Position numbers and translations under genes: made by a program
The notes under the pieces: model-generated
Told to the model about the DNA's origin: nothing
The model's input: the letters and a program-made list of their open reading frames with translations, nothing else
The model's database searches: none
Shown here: positions 46,792 through 54,940 of the stretch, piece after piece
Numbering within the stretch: the first letter of the stretch is position 1
Layout: each line of letters starts with the position of its first letter
Assembly: GCF_902706295.1 (NCBI RefSeq)
Contig: NZ_CACSJJ010000028.1
Span: 1-62,700, forward strand
Source: Arthrobacter sp. 18067
GTDB taxonomy: Bacteria; Actinomycetota; Actinomycetes; Actinomycetales; Micrococcaceae
Reading direction: 5' to 3'
DNA length: 62,700 nucleotides

Positions 46792-47388
46792 ATGCGACAC
46801 TCCGTTGTCCCTGCCGTTCTATTGGCCGCCGGCCTGCTGCTGGCGCCCGCCGCCGCTGCGCAAGCTGCTCCCTGCGACAGGAATTTTTCCTGTGCTCCCA
46901 GCGAGGGGGCCGACGACCCGTTGCCGACCCAGCCCGCACTGGCACCGGAAGCAGACAAGAAACCGACGCCCAAACCGGAACCGACCCGCGTGCGGGAAAC
47001 CCAGATAGCGCCTGCACCGGCGCCAACGGTGGAGGCACCGCGCCCAGTGGTGACCCAGGCCCCGGCGAAGGTGGCGCCCCAACCGGCCAGTCCGGCGTCG
47101 AGCCCGTCCGAAGCAGCGCCGACCCCCGAGGCCACCGTGGCGTCAGCGACGCCGTCGGCTACTCCGAGCGCCAGTGCCACCTCAGCCAGCCCAAGTCCGT
47201 CGAAGTCCTCCAACTGGAACACCCCGGTGGACAAGGGCCAGGAAACGCAGGCAGCTGTGCTGGCATCCAACTCCATCGAGGGACCCAACATGCTGGGCCT
47301 GTTCGGCATTCTGGGCGGCGTCCTGATTGTGGGCCTGGGTGGCCTGGCGTTCGCGCTGTGGAGCAAGAACCGGCTCTCGTCGCACTAG
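46792..47388 (+). CDS. Exported Pro/Ala/Ser-rich protein with C-terminal membrane anchor
   Basis: A 198-aa protein with a signal peptide (RHSVVPAVLLAAGLLLAPAA, probable cut after AQA), a short mature start with two cysteines (CDRNFSC), a ~130-residue disordered region of Pro, Ala, Thr and Ser, and a C-terminal helix (LGLFGILGGVLIVGLGGLAF) followed by WSKNRLSSH. Such layout fits a wall-spanning or cell-surface tether. It follows the ATPase gene by 88 bp on the same strand and may be its substrate or an accessory. AGGAGG at ~46730 lies far upstream without a suitable start codon behind it; the ATG is chosen for the signal peptide. Resembles no named family I can recall. Confidence 0.72.
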   Translation: MRHSVVPAVLLAAGLLLAPAAAAQAAPCDRNFSCAPSEGADDPLPTQPALAPEADKKPTPKPEPTRVRETQIAPAPAPTVEAPRPVVTQAPAKVAPQPASPASSPSEAAPTPEATVASATPSATPSASATSASPSPSKSSNWNTPVDKGQETQAAVLASNSIEGPNMLGLFGILGGVLIVGLGGLAFALWSKNRLSSH

Positions 47389-47430
47389 CCGCACCGCAAT
47401 AATGTCGTTGGCTTGCGGCAAGATAGACCT

Positions 47431-49719
47431 GTGAGCACACCAGAAACTGCGAATCCGGTAGAAACCACAGGTGAAGAGGCGGCTGCCGCCGTCGTGGAAG
47501 CAGAGGGCACTCCTCCTTCGGAGTCGTTGCGCGATGAGTACGAGCAACTCGCCGACCTCGTCCGCAAGTACCGGTATGCCTATTACCAGGAAGACTCACC
47601 CACGGTATCCGATACCGAATTTGATGAACTGTACCGGCGTCTGGAGGAGCTGGAAGCACTTCACCCGGAACTTGTCTCGAATGACTCTCCCACGCAGGAA
47701 GTCGGTGGTGAAGTCTCCTCGGCGTTCGCTGCAGTGGAGCACTTGCAGCGGATGTACAGCCTGGATGACGTCTTTTCATTGGACGAGCTCGAGGCCTGGG
47801 TCCGGAAGGCGGAAGCATCCGTGGCGAAGCTCGGAGATTCGGTACCGCCCATCGCCTGGCTGACCGAGTTGAAGATCGACGGCCTTGCCGTGAACCTGCT
47901 CTACCGGGACGGCAAACTGGTCCGCGCGGCCACCCGCGGCGATGGCACCACCGGCGAAGACATCACCCACAACGTCCTGACCATCAAAGAGATCCCCAGG
48001 GAACTCAGCGGGTCCGGATACCCGTCGGAAGTGGAAATCCGGGGCGAAGTCTTCATCCCCTCCAAGGCATTCGTTGAGTTCAACGAGACCCTCGTGGCCG
48101 CGGGCAAAGCCCCACTCGCCAACCCCCGCAATGCAGCCGCCGGTTCCTTGCGGCAGAAGGACCCGGCAGAAACTGCCAAGCGGCCGTTGAGCATGTACGT
48201 TCACGGCATCGGCGCCCGCGAAGGACTTGAGGCCAAGAGCCAGTCCGAAACGTACAAGCTCCTGGAGGCATGGGGGCTGCCGACCAGCCCGTATCTCAAG
48301 GTCCTGGAGTCCTTTGAAGAGGTCCTTGGGTTCATCGCGCACTACGGTGAGCACCGGCACGACCTCGCACATGAGATCGATGGCATCGTGGTCAAGATCG
48401 ACGACTTCGCCACCCAGCGCGCCCTTGGCTACACCTCCCGGGTCCCCAGATGGGCTGCTGCGTACAAGTACCCGCCGGAAGAAGTCCACACCAAGCTCCT
48501 GGACATCGCAGTCAACGTTGGCCGCACCGGCCGCGTGACTCCTTTCGGATTGATGGAGCCCGTGAAGGTGGCAGGCTCCACGGTGGGCATGGCTACGCTG
48601 CACAACCAGGACGTGGTCAAGGCCAAGGGTGTCATGATCGGCGACATCGTGATCCTCCGGAAAGCCGGCGATGTCATCCCCGAAATCGTGGGCCCCGTGC
48701 TGGCATTGCGCGACAAGCAGGACCCGCCGGTCCGGGAATTTGTGATGCCCACCGAATGCCCTTCCTGCGGCACCCCGCTGGCGCCGGCCAAGGAAGGCGA
48801 TGTGGACATCCGATGCCCCAACGCGAAGTCGTGCCCGTCGCAACTGCGTGAGCGCGTGTTCCACCTCGCGGGCCGTGGCGCTTTCGATATTGAAGCTTTG
48901 GGTTGGGAAGCAGCCATTGCTCTCACACAGCCCGCCGAGCCTGAGACGCCACCGCTGACCAGCGAGGCGGGACTCTTCAGCCTCACGCGCCAGGACCTGG
49001 CTGACGTCCTGATCCGCAGGGAGAAGCGTTCCAAAGGCGTGGGTACGGGTGAGTACGAACTTGTTCCGTACTTCTACACCAAGGGCACGGCAAAGTCCCC
49101 GTCCAAGCCAACGGCAACCACGGAGAAACTGTTTGGGGAGTTGGACAAAGCCAAGAAGCAGCCTCTCTGGCGTGTTCTGGTAGCGCTCTCCATCAGGCAC
49201 GTGGGACCAACGGCTTCGCGGGCATTGGCCACGGCTTTCGGGAGCATGGATGCCATCCGCAACGCCACGGAAGACCAGATGGCCCACGTTGATGGAGTTG
49301 GCCCCACCATTGCGGTCGCCCTCAAAGAGTGGTTCGCCGTGGACTGGCACAACGAGATCGTGGACAGCTGGGCTGCCGCCGGTGTGCGGATGGAGGACGA
49401 GCGGGACACCTCCATGCCCCGGACCCTGGAAGGCCTGACCATCGTTGTCACCGGTACTTTGCCCACCTACAGCCGCGACGAAGCCAAGGAAGCCATCATC
49501 ATCCGTGGCGGGAAGGCGTCAGGCTCTGTTTCCAAGAAGACCAGCTACCTGGTGGCCGGCGAGAGCGCCGGAACCAAGCTGGACAAGGCAGAGCAGCTCG
49601 GAGTTCCCGTCCTGGATGAGGACGGATTCCGTGAACTCCTTGCCAACGGGCCCGCAAAGGCTGAGGCGGACACCGACGCAGCAGCTGAAGCAGACGCTGC
49701 CGAGGCGGTCTCCGAATGA
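47431..49719 (+). CDS. ligA: NAD-dependent DNA ligase
   Basis: A ~762-aa ligase that seals nicks in replication and repair with NAD. The adenylation domain has the nucleotidyl lysine Lys148 in LKIDGLAV. An OB-fold follows (VGRTGRVTPFG), then a four-cysteine zinc finger (CPSCGTPL then CPNAKSCPSQ), helix-hairpin-helix repeats and a C-terminal BRCT domain (ILVTGTL-like: IVVTGTLPTYSRDEAKEAI). An actinobacterial insert lies between the zinc finger and HhH region (residues ~500-560), and the last ~20 residues are Ala/Glu/Asp-rich. The start is the GTG giving (M)STPETANPV; an in-frame TTG six codons upstream is less likely. The next gene overlaps in ATGA. Confidence 0.95.
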   Translation: MSTPETANPVETTGEEAAAAVVEAEGTPPSESLRDEYEQLADLVRKYRYAYYQEDSPTVSDTEFDELYRRLEELEALHPELVSNDSPTQEVGGEVSSAFAAVEHLQRMYSLDDVFSLDELEAWVRKAEASVAKLGDSVPPIAWLTELKIDGLAVNLLYRDGKLVRAATRGDGTTGEDITHNVLTIKEIPRELSGSGYPSEVEIRGEVFIPSKAFVEFNETLVAAGKAPLANPRNAAAGSLRQKDPAETAKRPLSMYVHGIGAREGLEAKSQSETYKLLEAWGLPTSPYLKVLESFEEVLGFIAHYGEHRHDLAHEIDGIVVKIDDFATQRALGYTSRVPRWAAAYKYPPEEVHTKLLDIAVNVGRTGRVTPFGLMEPVKVAGSTVGMATLHNQDVVKAKGVMIGDIVILRKAGDVIPEIVGPVLALRDKQDPPVREFVMPTECPSCGTPLAPAKEGDVDIRCPNAKSCPSQLRERVFHLAGRGAFDIEALGWEAAIALTQPAEPETPPLTSEAGLFSLTRQDLADVLIRREKRSKGVGTGEYELVPYFYTKGTAKSPSKPTATTEKLFGELDKAKKQPLWRVLVALSIRHVGPTASRALATAFGSMDAIRNATEDQMAHVDGVGPTIAVALKEWFAVDWHNEIVDSWAAAGVRMEDERDTSMPRTLEGLTIVVTGTLPTYSRDEAKEAIIIRGGKASGSVSKKTSYLVAGESAGTKLDKAEQLGVPVLDEDGFRELLANGPAKAEADTDAAAEADAAEAVSE

Positions 49720-50540
49720 CGGACGTGACGGAGCTGTTGGCCGTAGCTAAACGTGCGGCTGCGGCTGGGGCTGCAGTGCTTGCGCAGAGGTCCGTTGGCG
49801 GCACGGGCGGCGATGGGCTGGAAACCACCAACAAGGGCGAGGCCGGAGACTGGGTCACGGCCTTTGATGTCGCAGCGGAAAACGCGGTCCGCGAAGCCAT
49901 CCTTGCAGAGCGTCCACATGACACCATCACGGGGGAGGAGCACGGCACCACGAGGCCCGAACAGGCTTCAGGGTACCGATGGTCCATCGACCCCCTGGAT
50001 GGCACCACCAACTTCATCCGCAACATCGTCTACTACGCCACCTCGGTTGCGGTGGCGGATTCCGACGGCGTCTGGTTGGCCGGCGTCGTTCACGCGCCAG
50101 CGCTGGGGCGCGTCTATTCGGCGGCCCGCGGCCAGGGAGCATGGTTGGAGGCGGCCGGAGAGACCGCACAGCTGGCGGGTCCCGTTCCTGGGCGCAAGGG
50201 ACTCATCCTGGCCACGGGATTCAGCTACGATCCCGCTACCCGCGCAGATCAGTCAGCTGGGCTCGCTGAGCTCATGGACGGTTTTGCTGACGTTCGACGC
50301 CTGGGATCGGCTGCCCTTGATCTCTGTCTGGTGGCCGACGGAACGTTTGACGCCTACGGCGAACGTGGCCTGAACGAGCACGATTTCTCCGCCGGTGCAT
50401 TGATCGCCGAAGAGGCAGGGTGTTGGGTGCGCCGGCCCCGCCTGGCGAGTCCGCTGGACGGAGGTCCCAGCACCGAGGACCGCCTGGCTGCCTGGATGTG
50501 TGCCGGGGCCTTGGAACTCTCCGGCAAATTCCCTCTGTGA
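49716..50540 (+). CDS. Inositol monophosphatase family protein
   Basis: A 274-aa Mg-dependent phosphatase of the IMPase/FBPase superfamily; possible substrates are inositol phosphate, histidinol phosphate or PAP. Metal-site motifs are GEEHGTT (Glu pair, ~residues 70-76), WSIDPLDGTTNF (~89-100) and, near the C-terminus, NEHDFSAGALIAEEAG in place of the usual WDxAAG. The Trp-to-His change in that motif is a variation within the family. It is translationally coupled to ligA by a four-base overlap, which has no known functional meaning. Length is normal. Substrate is not decidable. Confidence 0.87.
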   Translation: MTDVTELLAVAKRAAAAGAAVLAQRSVGGTGGDGLETTNKGEAGDWVTAFDVAAENAVREAILAERPHDTITGEEHGTTRPEQASGYRWSIDPLDGTTNFIRNIVYYATSVAVADSDGVWLAGVVHAPALGRVYSAARGQGAWLEAAGETAQLAGPVPGRKGLILATGFSYDPATRADQSAGLAELMDGFADVRRLGSAALDLCLVADGTFDAYGERGLNEHDFSAGALIAEEAGCWVRRPRLASPLDGGPSTEDRLAAWMCAGALELSGKFPL

Positions 50541-50565
50541 CCATCAGTTCCGTAACCATCAGCCC

Positions 50566-51774
50566 GTGATCAAAACACTCGCCATCGCCAATTACCGGTC
50601 CATCCGGGACCTCGCTATTGAGCTGCACGGCCTGGATATCGTGACAGGGGCCAACGGCAGTGGCAAGTCCTCGCTGTACCGCGCGCTAAGGCTGTTGGCC
50701 GAGTGTGCCGGGGGAGATTCCGGAAACGTGGTGGGCTCTTTGGCCCGGGATGGCGGTTTGGCCTCCACACTGTGGGCTGGGCCGGAGTCCATCAGCGAGG
50801 CCATGCGCCGTGGTGAAGTCCCTGTCCAGGGAACTGTCCGTCGGGAGTCCGTGAACCTGAAACTGGGTTACTCCGGTGACGACTTCGGATACTTGGTGGA
50901 TCTGGGCATGCCAGTGTCCAGTGGCGCCGGATTTGACCAGGAAACCGGCCGTTCCCGCCCGTCGGCGTTCAGCCTGGATCCAGAGATCAAGCGGGAGCAG
51001 GTCTTCTCAGGGCCCGTAGCGAGGCCAGGTTCGCTGTTGGTGGACCGCAAGGGAAGCCTGGCCAAGTTGCGGGGACCCGATGGCGGGTGGACGGAGTTGT
51101 CCCGGCGGCTGGACACCTTCCAGAGCATGCTGACGGAAGTGTCGGACCAGGACCGGGCGCCTGAGGTGCTGCGGGTCCGGGATTCGGTACGTTCGTGGCG
51201 CTTCTATGACCACTTCCGAACAGATGCCGAGGCGCCGGCGCGTCAAGCACAACTCGGGACACGCACACCCGTGCTGCACCACAGCGGCAAGGACCTCGCG
51301 GCCGCTCTCCAGACGCTGCGGGAAGTGGGCTTCGAACGGCAGTTGGATGCCGCCGTCGATCATGCTTTTCCCGGGAGCCGGCTGGAGATCGCGGTCAGCG
51401 ACGGCCGTTTCAGTGTTGAGTTGCGGCAGCCTGGCATGCTGCGGCCCATGAAAGCGGCCGAACTCTCGGACGGGACACTGCGGTTCCTCCTACTGACAGC
51501 TGCGTTGCTGACCCCGCGCCCACCCGAGTTGATGGTCCTCAACGAACCCGAGACGAGCCTGCACGTTGACCTGATGCCGGCACTGGCCGGACTGATTGTC
51601 CAAGCCAGTGCCAACAGCCAGATGATCGTGGTGACGCACTCGGAGGCGCTGCTCAAGGCGCTGCGGGAGAGTGGAGCCGCGCATGAGCATGAGCTCTACA
51701 AGGACCTCGGCGAGACCAGGATCAAAGGTCTCGGCTCGTTGGAAGGTCCGTTGTGGAGCTGGCCCAAACGCTGA
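50566..51774 (+). CDS. Predicted AAA/ABC-type ATPase (COG4637-like)
   Basis: A ~402-aa SMC/RecF-like ATPase without an obvious membrane or nuclease domain. The N-terminus is KTLAIANYRSIRDLAIEL, then Walker A TGANGSGKSS with Lys34. Near the C-terminus come LSDGTLRFLLL (signature region), LMVLNEPETSLH (Walker B with Asn where Asp is usual) and the switch histidine in VVTHSEALLKAL. Such ATPases occur as stand-alone proteins and as parts of defence or retron-type systems; here there is no nuclease partner beside it. I start at the GTG giving (M)IKTLAIANYR; a start 22 codons upstream would overlap the phosphatase gene. Function unknown. Confidence 0.82.
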   Translation: MIKTLAIANYRSIRDLAIELHGLDIVTGANGSGKSSLYRALRLLAECAGGDSGNVVGSLARDGGLASTLWAGPESISEAMRRGEVPVQGTVRRESVNLKLGYSGDDFGYLVDLGMPVSSGAGFDQETGRSRPSAFSLDPEIKREQVFSGPVARPGSLLVDRKGSLAKLRGPDGGWTELSRRLDTFQSMLTEVSDQDRAPEVLRVRDSVRSWRFYDHFRTDAEAPARQAQLGTRTPVLHHSGKDLAAALQTLREVGFERQLDAAVDHAFPGSRLEIAVSDGRFSVELRQPGMLRPMKAAELSDGTLRFLLLTAALLTPRPPELMVLNEPETSLHVDLMPALAGLIVQASANSQMIVVTHSEALLKALRESGAAHEHELYKDLGETRIKGLGSLEGPLWSWPKR

Positions 51775-51793
51775 AACACGCCCCGCTGGGACG

Positions 51794-52828
51794 CTACCGA
51801 GAGGAACGGCGACGCCGGGCCGGGTCAGTCAGCCACACCGGCTCATACCCTGCATCAGCGGTGTTCAGGGTGGTCCCCGGCGGTACGATCTCATCGATCC
51901 TGTCCAGGACATCGGGGGACAGGGTGAGCTTGTCCGCCCCGATGGCTGCCTCCAGGTGTGCCAGCGTACGCGGCCCGATGATCGCCGAGGTCACTGCCGG
52001 GTGTTCCAGCACGAAGGCCAGGGCGAGATGGATCAGTGACAGCCCCGCTTGCTCGGCCAGTTCGGTCAACTCGAGGACGGCCTTCGTCTTCAGGGCGTTC
52101 TCAGGCAGGTTCGGATCGTGCCGGGCTGGCTGGCGTCCCGCGCGGCTCGACGGAAGATGACCGCCGTCGGACTTGATCCTGCCGGATAACCAGCCTCCGG
52201 CGAGTGGGCTCCACGGAAGTACCCCGAGCCCGTGCTGCTGTGCCAGCGGCAGCACCTCACGTTCAGCGCCGCGGGCAATGATGGAGTACGGCGGCTGTTC
52301 GGTGACCGGTCTTTCACGGTGGCGTTCGCGTGCCACGTATTGGGCTTCGACGATCTGGCCGGGCAGGAACGTCGACGTACCGATATAGCGGATCTTGCCT
52401 TGGGTGACGAGGTCGCTGAGGGCACCCAACGTCTCGTCGATATCCGTGTCGGGTTCGGGCCGGTGGACTTGGTACAGGTCGATCCAGTCTGTTTGCAGCC
52501 GGCGCAGGCTGTCCTCGACTTCACGGATGATCCAGCGGCGCGAATTGCCGGCCTGGTTCACGTCGTCGCCGAGGCGCCCGTGGACTTTGGTGGCCAGGAC
52601 AACCTGGTCGCGCCGACCCTGAAGGGCCTTGCCCACGATCTCTTCGGACTCGCCCTGGGAGTACACGTCGGCCGTGTCCACCAGATTGATGCCGGCGTCC
52701 AGCGCCCGGTGGATGATGCGGATGCTGTCGTCATGGTCAGGGTTGCCGATGGCCCCGAACATCATGGTTCCCAGGGTCAACTGGCTGACCTTGACCCCGG
52801 TGCGCCCGAGGTTCCGGTACTCCGTCAT
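51794..52828 (-). CDS. Aldo/keto reductase
   Basis: A 344-aa NADPH-dependent reductase with a TIM barrel, of the YajO/tas-like AKR group. The catalytic set is Asp51 and Tyr56 (DTADVYSQG), Lys81 (ATKVHG) and His122 (YQVHRPEPD). The C-terminal NADP-binding part has SAIIGPRTLAHLEA. It is the last gene of the sulfonate-type operon; its ATG overlaps the TAA of the flavin monooxygenase gene by one base (TAATG). A possible job is reducing the aldehyde released when the monooxygenase cleaves a sulfonate, which is inference from position. Confidence 0.87.
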   Translation of the reverse strand: MTEYRNLGRTGVKVSQLTLGTMMFGAIGNPDHDDSIRIIHRALDAGINLVDTADVYSQGESEEIVGKALQGRRDQVVLATKVHGRLGDDVNQAGNSRRWIIREVEDSLRRLQTDWIDLYQVHRPEPDTDIDETLGALSDLVTQGKIRYIGTSTFLPGQIVEAQYVARERHRERPVTEQPPYSIIARGAEREVLPLAQQHGLGVLPWSPLAGGWLSGRIKSDGGHLPSSRAGRQPARHDPNLPENALKTKAVLELTELAEQAGLSLIHLALAFVLEHPAVTSAIIGPRTLAHLEAAIGADKLTLSPDVLDRIDEIVPPGTTLNTADAGYEPVWLTDPARRRRSSR

Positions 52829-54195
52829 TAGAACGCCGAACCGATGGACGCGAGCTGCTGCGCGGCGGATCCGGCAAACCGGTTCACGGGACGGGCAAGT
52901 CCGTAGTGCCCGCGAAGCGTGGAGGCGGTGTACTCCGTGCGGAACAGTCCGCGTTGCTGGAGGATCGGCACCACCTGGTCCACGAAGATTTCCAGTCCCG
53001 AAGGGAGGACCGGCGGCATGATGTTGAAGCCATCTGCGGCGCCGGCAAAGAACCAGTCCTGGATGGCGTCGGCAACCTGCTCGGGTGTTCCGGAGAAGGT
53101 GCGGTGCCCGCGTCCTCCGCCCAGGCGGCCGATCAGCTGGCGAACAGTGAGTTGCTCCCGGCGGGCCAGCTCCACGATCAGCGTGTAGCGGCTCTTGGCA
53201 CCCTCGATATCGTCCTCGGAGGGAAGGTCCGCAGGCAGCTGGCGGTCCAGCGGGAGGTCTTCGGGCTTCAAGCGCAGTGTCTTGGCCAACTGTTCCCGGG
53301 CGTATTCAGGTTTGATGAGTTCGTCGAGTTCCCGCTCAAGCTTGAGCGCTTCGGCTTCCGTGGAACCGATCACCGGGACGATGCCGGGCAGGATCTTGAT
53401 GCCTTCCGGGTCGCGGCCCACGGCTGCTGTACGTGCCTTCAGGTCTGAATAGAAAGCCTGCGCGTCGGCCAAGGTCTGGTGCGCGGTGAAGACGGCTTCG
53501 GCGTACTGCGCCGCCAGCTTCTTGCCGTCCTCCGAAGAGCCGGCCTGCACGATCAGCGGGTGGCCCTGGGGTGAGCGGGGGACATTGAGGGGGCCACGAA
53601 CGCGGAAGTGCTTGCCCTCGTGCTCTATGGCCCGGATCTTGTTGTCGTCGCCCCAAACGCCCTCGGCCTTGTCCGCGAGGACGGCGTCATCGTCCCAGCT
53701 GTCCCAGAGCTTCTGCGCGACCTCGATGAACTCGGCTGCCCGCTCGTAGCGGACGGCGTGGGCGGGCTGGTCATCGACGCCGAAGTTGCGTGCGGCGTCC
53801 GGTCCCGCCGTCGTGACGACGTTCCAACCGGCGCGGCCGCCGCTGACCCAGTCCACCGACGCGAAGCGGCGCGCGAGGTTGAAAGGATCGTTGTAGGTGG
53901 TGGAGGCGGTGGCGATCAGGCCGATCTTCTGCGTTGCCGCAGCGATTGCGGTCAGCAGTACCGTGGGCTCCAGCTTGCCGGCGGGCCGGCGGCCCACCTC
54001 GCCGAAGAGGACAGGGGAGTCCGCGAAGAAAATGGAGTCCAGCTTTCCGCGTTCGGCAGTGCGGGCCAGGTGTTGGTAGTGCTCCACTTTGGTGGAGGAC
54101 AGCGGGTCGCTTTCCGGCAGTCGCCACGAGGCTTCGTGGTGGCCTGTGCTCATGAGGAAGGCGTTCAGGTGGAGGTGGCGCTGTGGTTCAGTCAT
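52828..54195 (-). CDS. LLM-class flavin-dependent monooxygenase (NtaA/SnaA/DszA type)
   Basis: A 455-aa luciferase-like monooxygenase using FMNH2 and oxygen. Typical segments are LHLNAFLMSTGHHEASWR at the start, the HLARTAERGKLDSIFFAD stretch, LARRFASVDWVSGGRAGWNVVT, PLIVQAGSSEDGK and the C-terminal GTPEQVADAIQDWFFAGAADGF. Members oxidise nitrilotriacetate, pristinamycin, dibenzothiophene sulfone or methyl-sulfur compounds. Being in one operon with a sulfonate-type ABC transporter behind a Cys-Cys leader peptide, it most likely releases sulfite from an imported organosulfur compound. The reductase that supplies FMNH2 is not in this window. Confidence 0.88.
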   Translation of the reverse strand: MTEPQRHLHLNAFLMSTGHHEASWRLPESDPLSSTKVEHYQHLARTAERGKLDSIFFADSPVLFGEVGRRPAGKLEPTVLLTAIAAATQKIGLIATASTTYNDPFNLARRFASVDWVSGGRAGWNVVTTAGPDAARNFGVDDQPAHAVRYERAAEFIEVAQKLWDSWDDDAVLADKAEGVWGDDNKIRAIEHEGKHFRVRGPLNVPRSPQGHPLIVQAGSSEDGKKLAAQYAEAVFTAHQTLADAQAFYSDLKARTAAVGRDPEGIKILPGIVPVIGSTEAEALKLERELDELIKPEYAREQLAKTLRLKPEDLPLDRQLPADLPSEDDIEGAKSRYTLIVELARREQLTVRQLIGRLGGGRGHRTFSGTPEQVADAIQDWFFAGAADGFNIMPPVLPSGLEIFVDQVVPILQQRGLFRTEYTASTLRGHYGLARPVNRFAGSAAQQLASIGSAF

Positions 54196-54226
54196 GGGGT
54201 TTCTCCTTGTTTCGAAATATGAGGGT

Positions 54227-54940
54227 TCAAGCAGCAGCGTGGACGCCGAGGGCTTCGAGCAGTTCGCCCCTCAGCGAGGAATGGTCGACGGCGGACCCGG
54301 CCTTGCGCTCCAGTGCGACGCGGCCGTCCTGGAGGACAATGACTCGGTCGGCCAGGGTGATGGCCTCGTCCACGTCGTGGGTGACGAGCAGGACAGCCGG
54401 CCGGTGTGCGGCCACGAGGTCCTTCAGGAGCGCATGCATCTTCAGGCGGGTGAGGGCATCGAGGGCCCCGAAGGGTTCGTCGGCCAAGAGAAGCTTGGGT
54501 TCACGAACCAGCGACCTCGCCAGTGCGACGCGTTGTTGCTCCCCGCCGGACAGCTCATGAGGCCACGCTTTTTCGCGGCCGGAGAGTCCCACCTCGGCGA
54601 GTGCGCGGCGGCCGCGGGCATCGGCGTCGTGGTCCCGGAGGCCCAAGGTGACGTTGCCCAGGACGGTGTCCCACGGCAGCAGCCGTGAGTCCTGGAAAAC
54701 CACCGAGACCTGCTCCGGGACTTTCACCACGCCGCTGCCGCGGACATCGTGGTCCAGCCCGGCGAGGGCGCGGAGCAACGTACTCTTGCCGCAGCCGCTG
54801 GGACCCAGGAGCGCGACGAACTCACCCGGCGCGATATCAAGGTCGACGCCGTTCAAGACGCCTTTAGGGCCGAAACTGCGGATGAGATTGCGGACCGAGA
54901 CCTCGGAGGACGGGCCTAGCCCGCCAGCGTTCGTTGCCAC
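54227..54940 (-). CDS. ssuB: ABC transporter ATP-binding protein, sulfonate/taurine type
   Basis: A ~237-aa ATPase of an importer. Walker A is GPSGCGKST with Lys52, the Q-loop lies in VFQDSRLLPWD, the signature is LSGGEQQRVALARSL, Walker B is LLLADEPFGALD and the switch histidine is in LLVTHDVDEA. The VFQDSRLLPW segment is typical of SsuB/TauB/NrtD ATPases. I start at the GTG giving (M)ATNAGGLGPSSEVSV, which overlaps the permease gene by 25 bases; the longer frame upstream is the antisense reading of the permease region and Arg/Pro-rich. The symbol is by family; nitrate or taurine cannot be excluded from this protein alone. Confidence 0.87.
   Translation of the reverse strand: MATNAGGLGPSSEVSVRNLIRSFGPKGVLNGVDLDIAPGEFVALLGPSGCGKSTLLRALAGLDHDVRGSGVVKVPEQVSVVFQDSRLLPWDTVLGNVTLGLRDHDADARGRRALAEVGLSGREKAWPHELSGGEQQRVALARSLVREPKLLLADEPFGALDALTRLKMHALLKDLVAAHRPAVLLVTHDVDEAITLADRVIVLQDGRVALERKAGSAVDHSSLRGELLEALGVHAAA

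Noticed and set aside
17577..47400. Complete ESX/type VII secretion locus
   Set aside because: No EccB, EccD, EccE, mycosin or WXG100 gene could be found in frames or gaps, so only a type VII-like ATPase is claimed.
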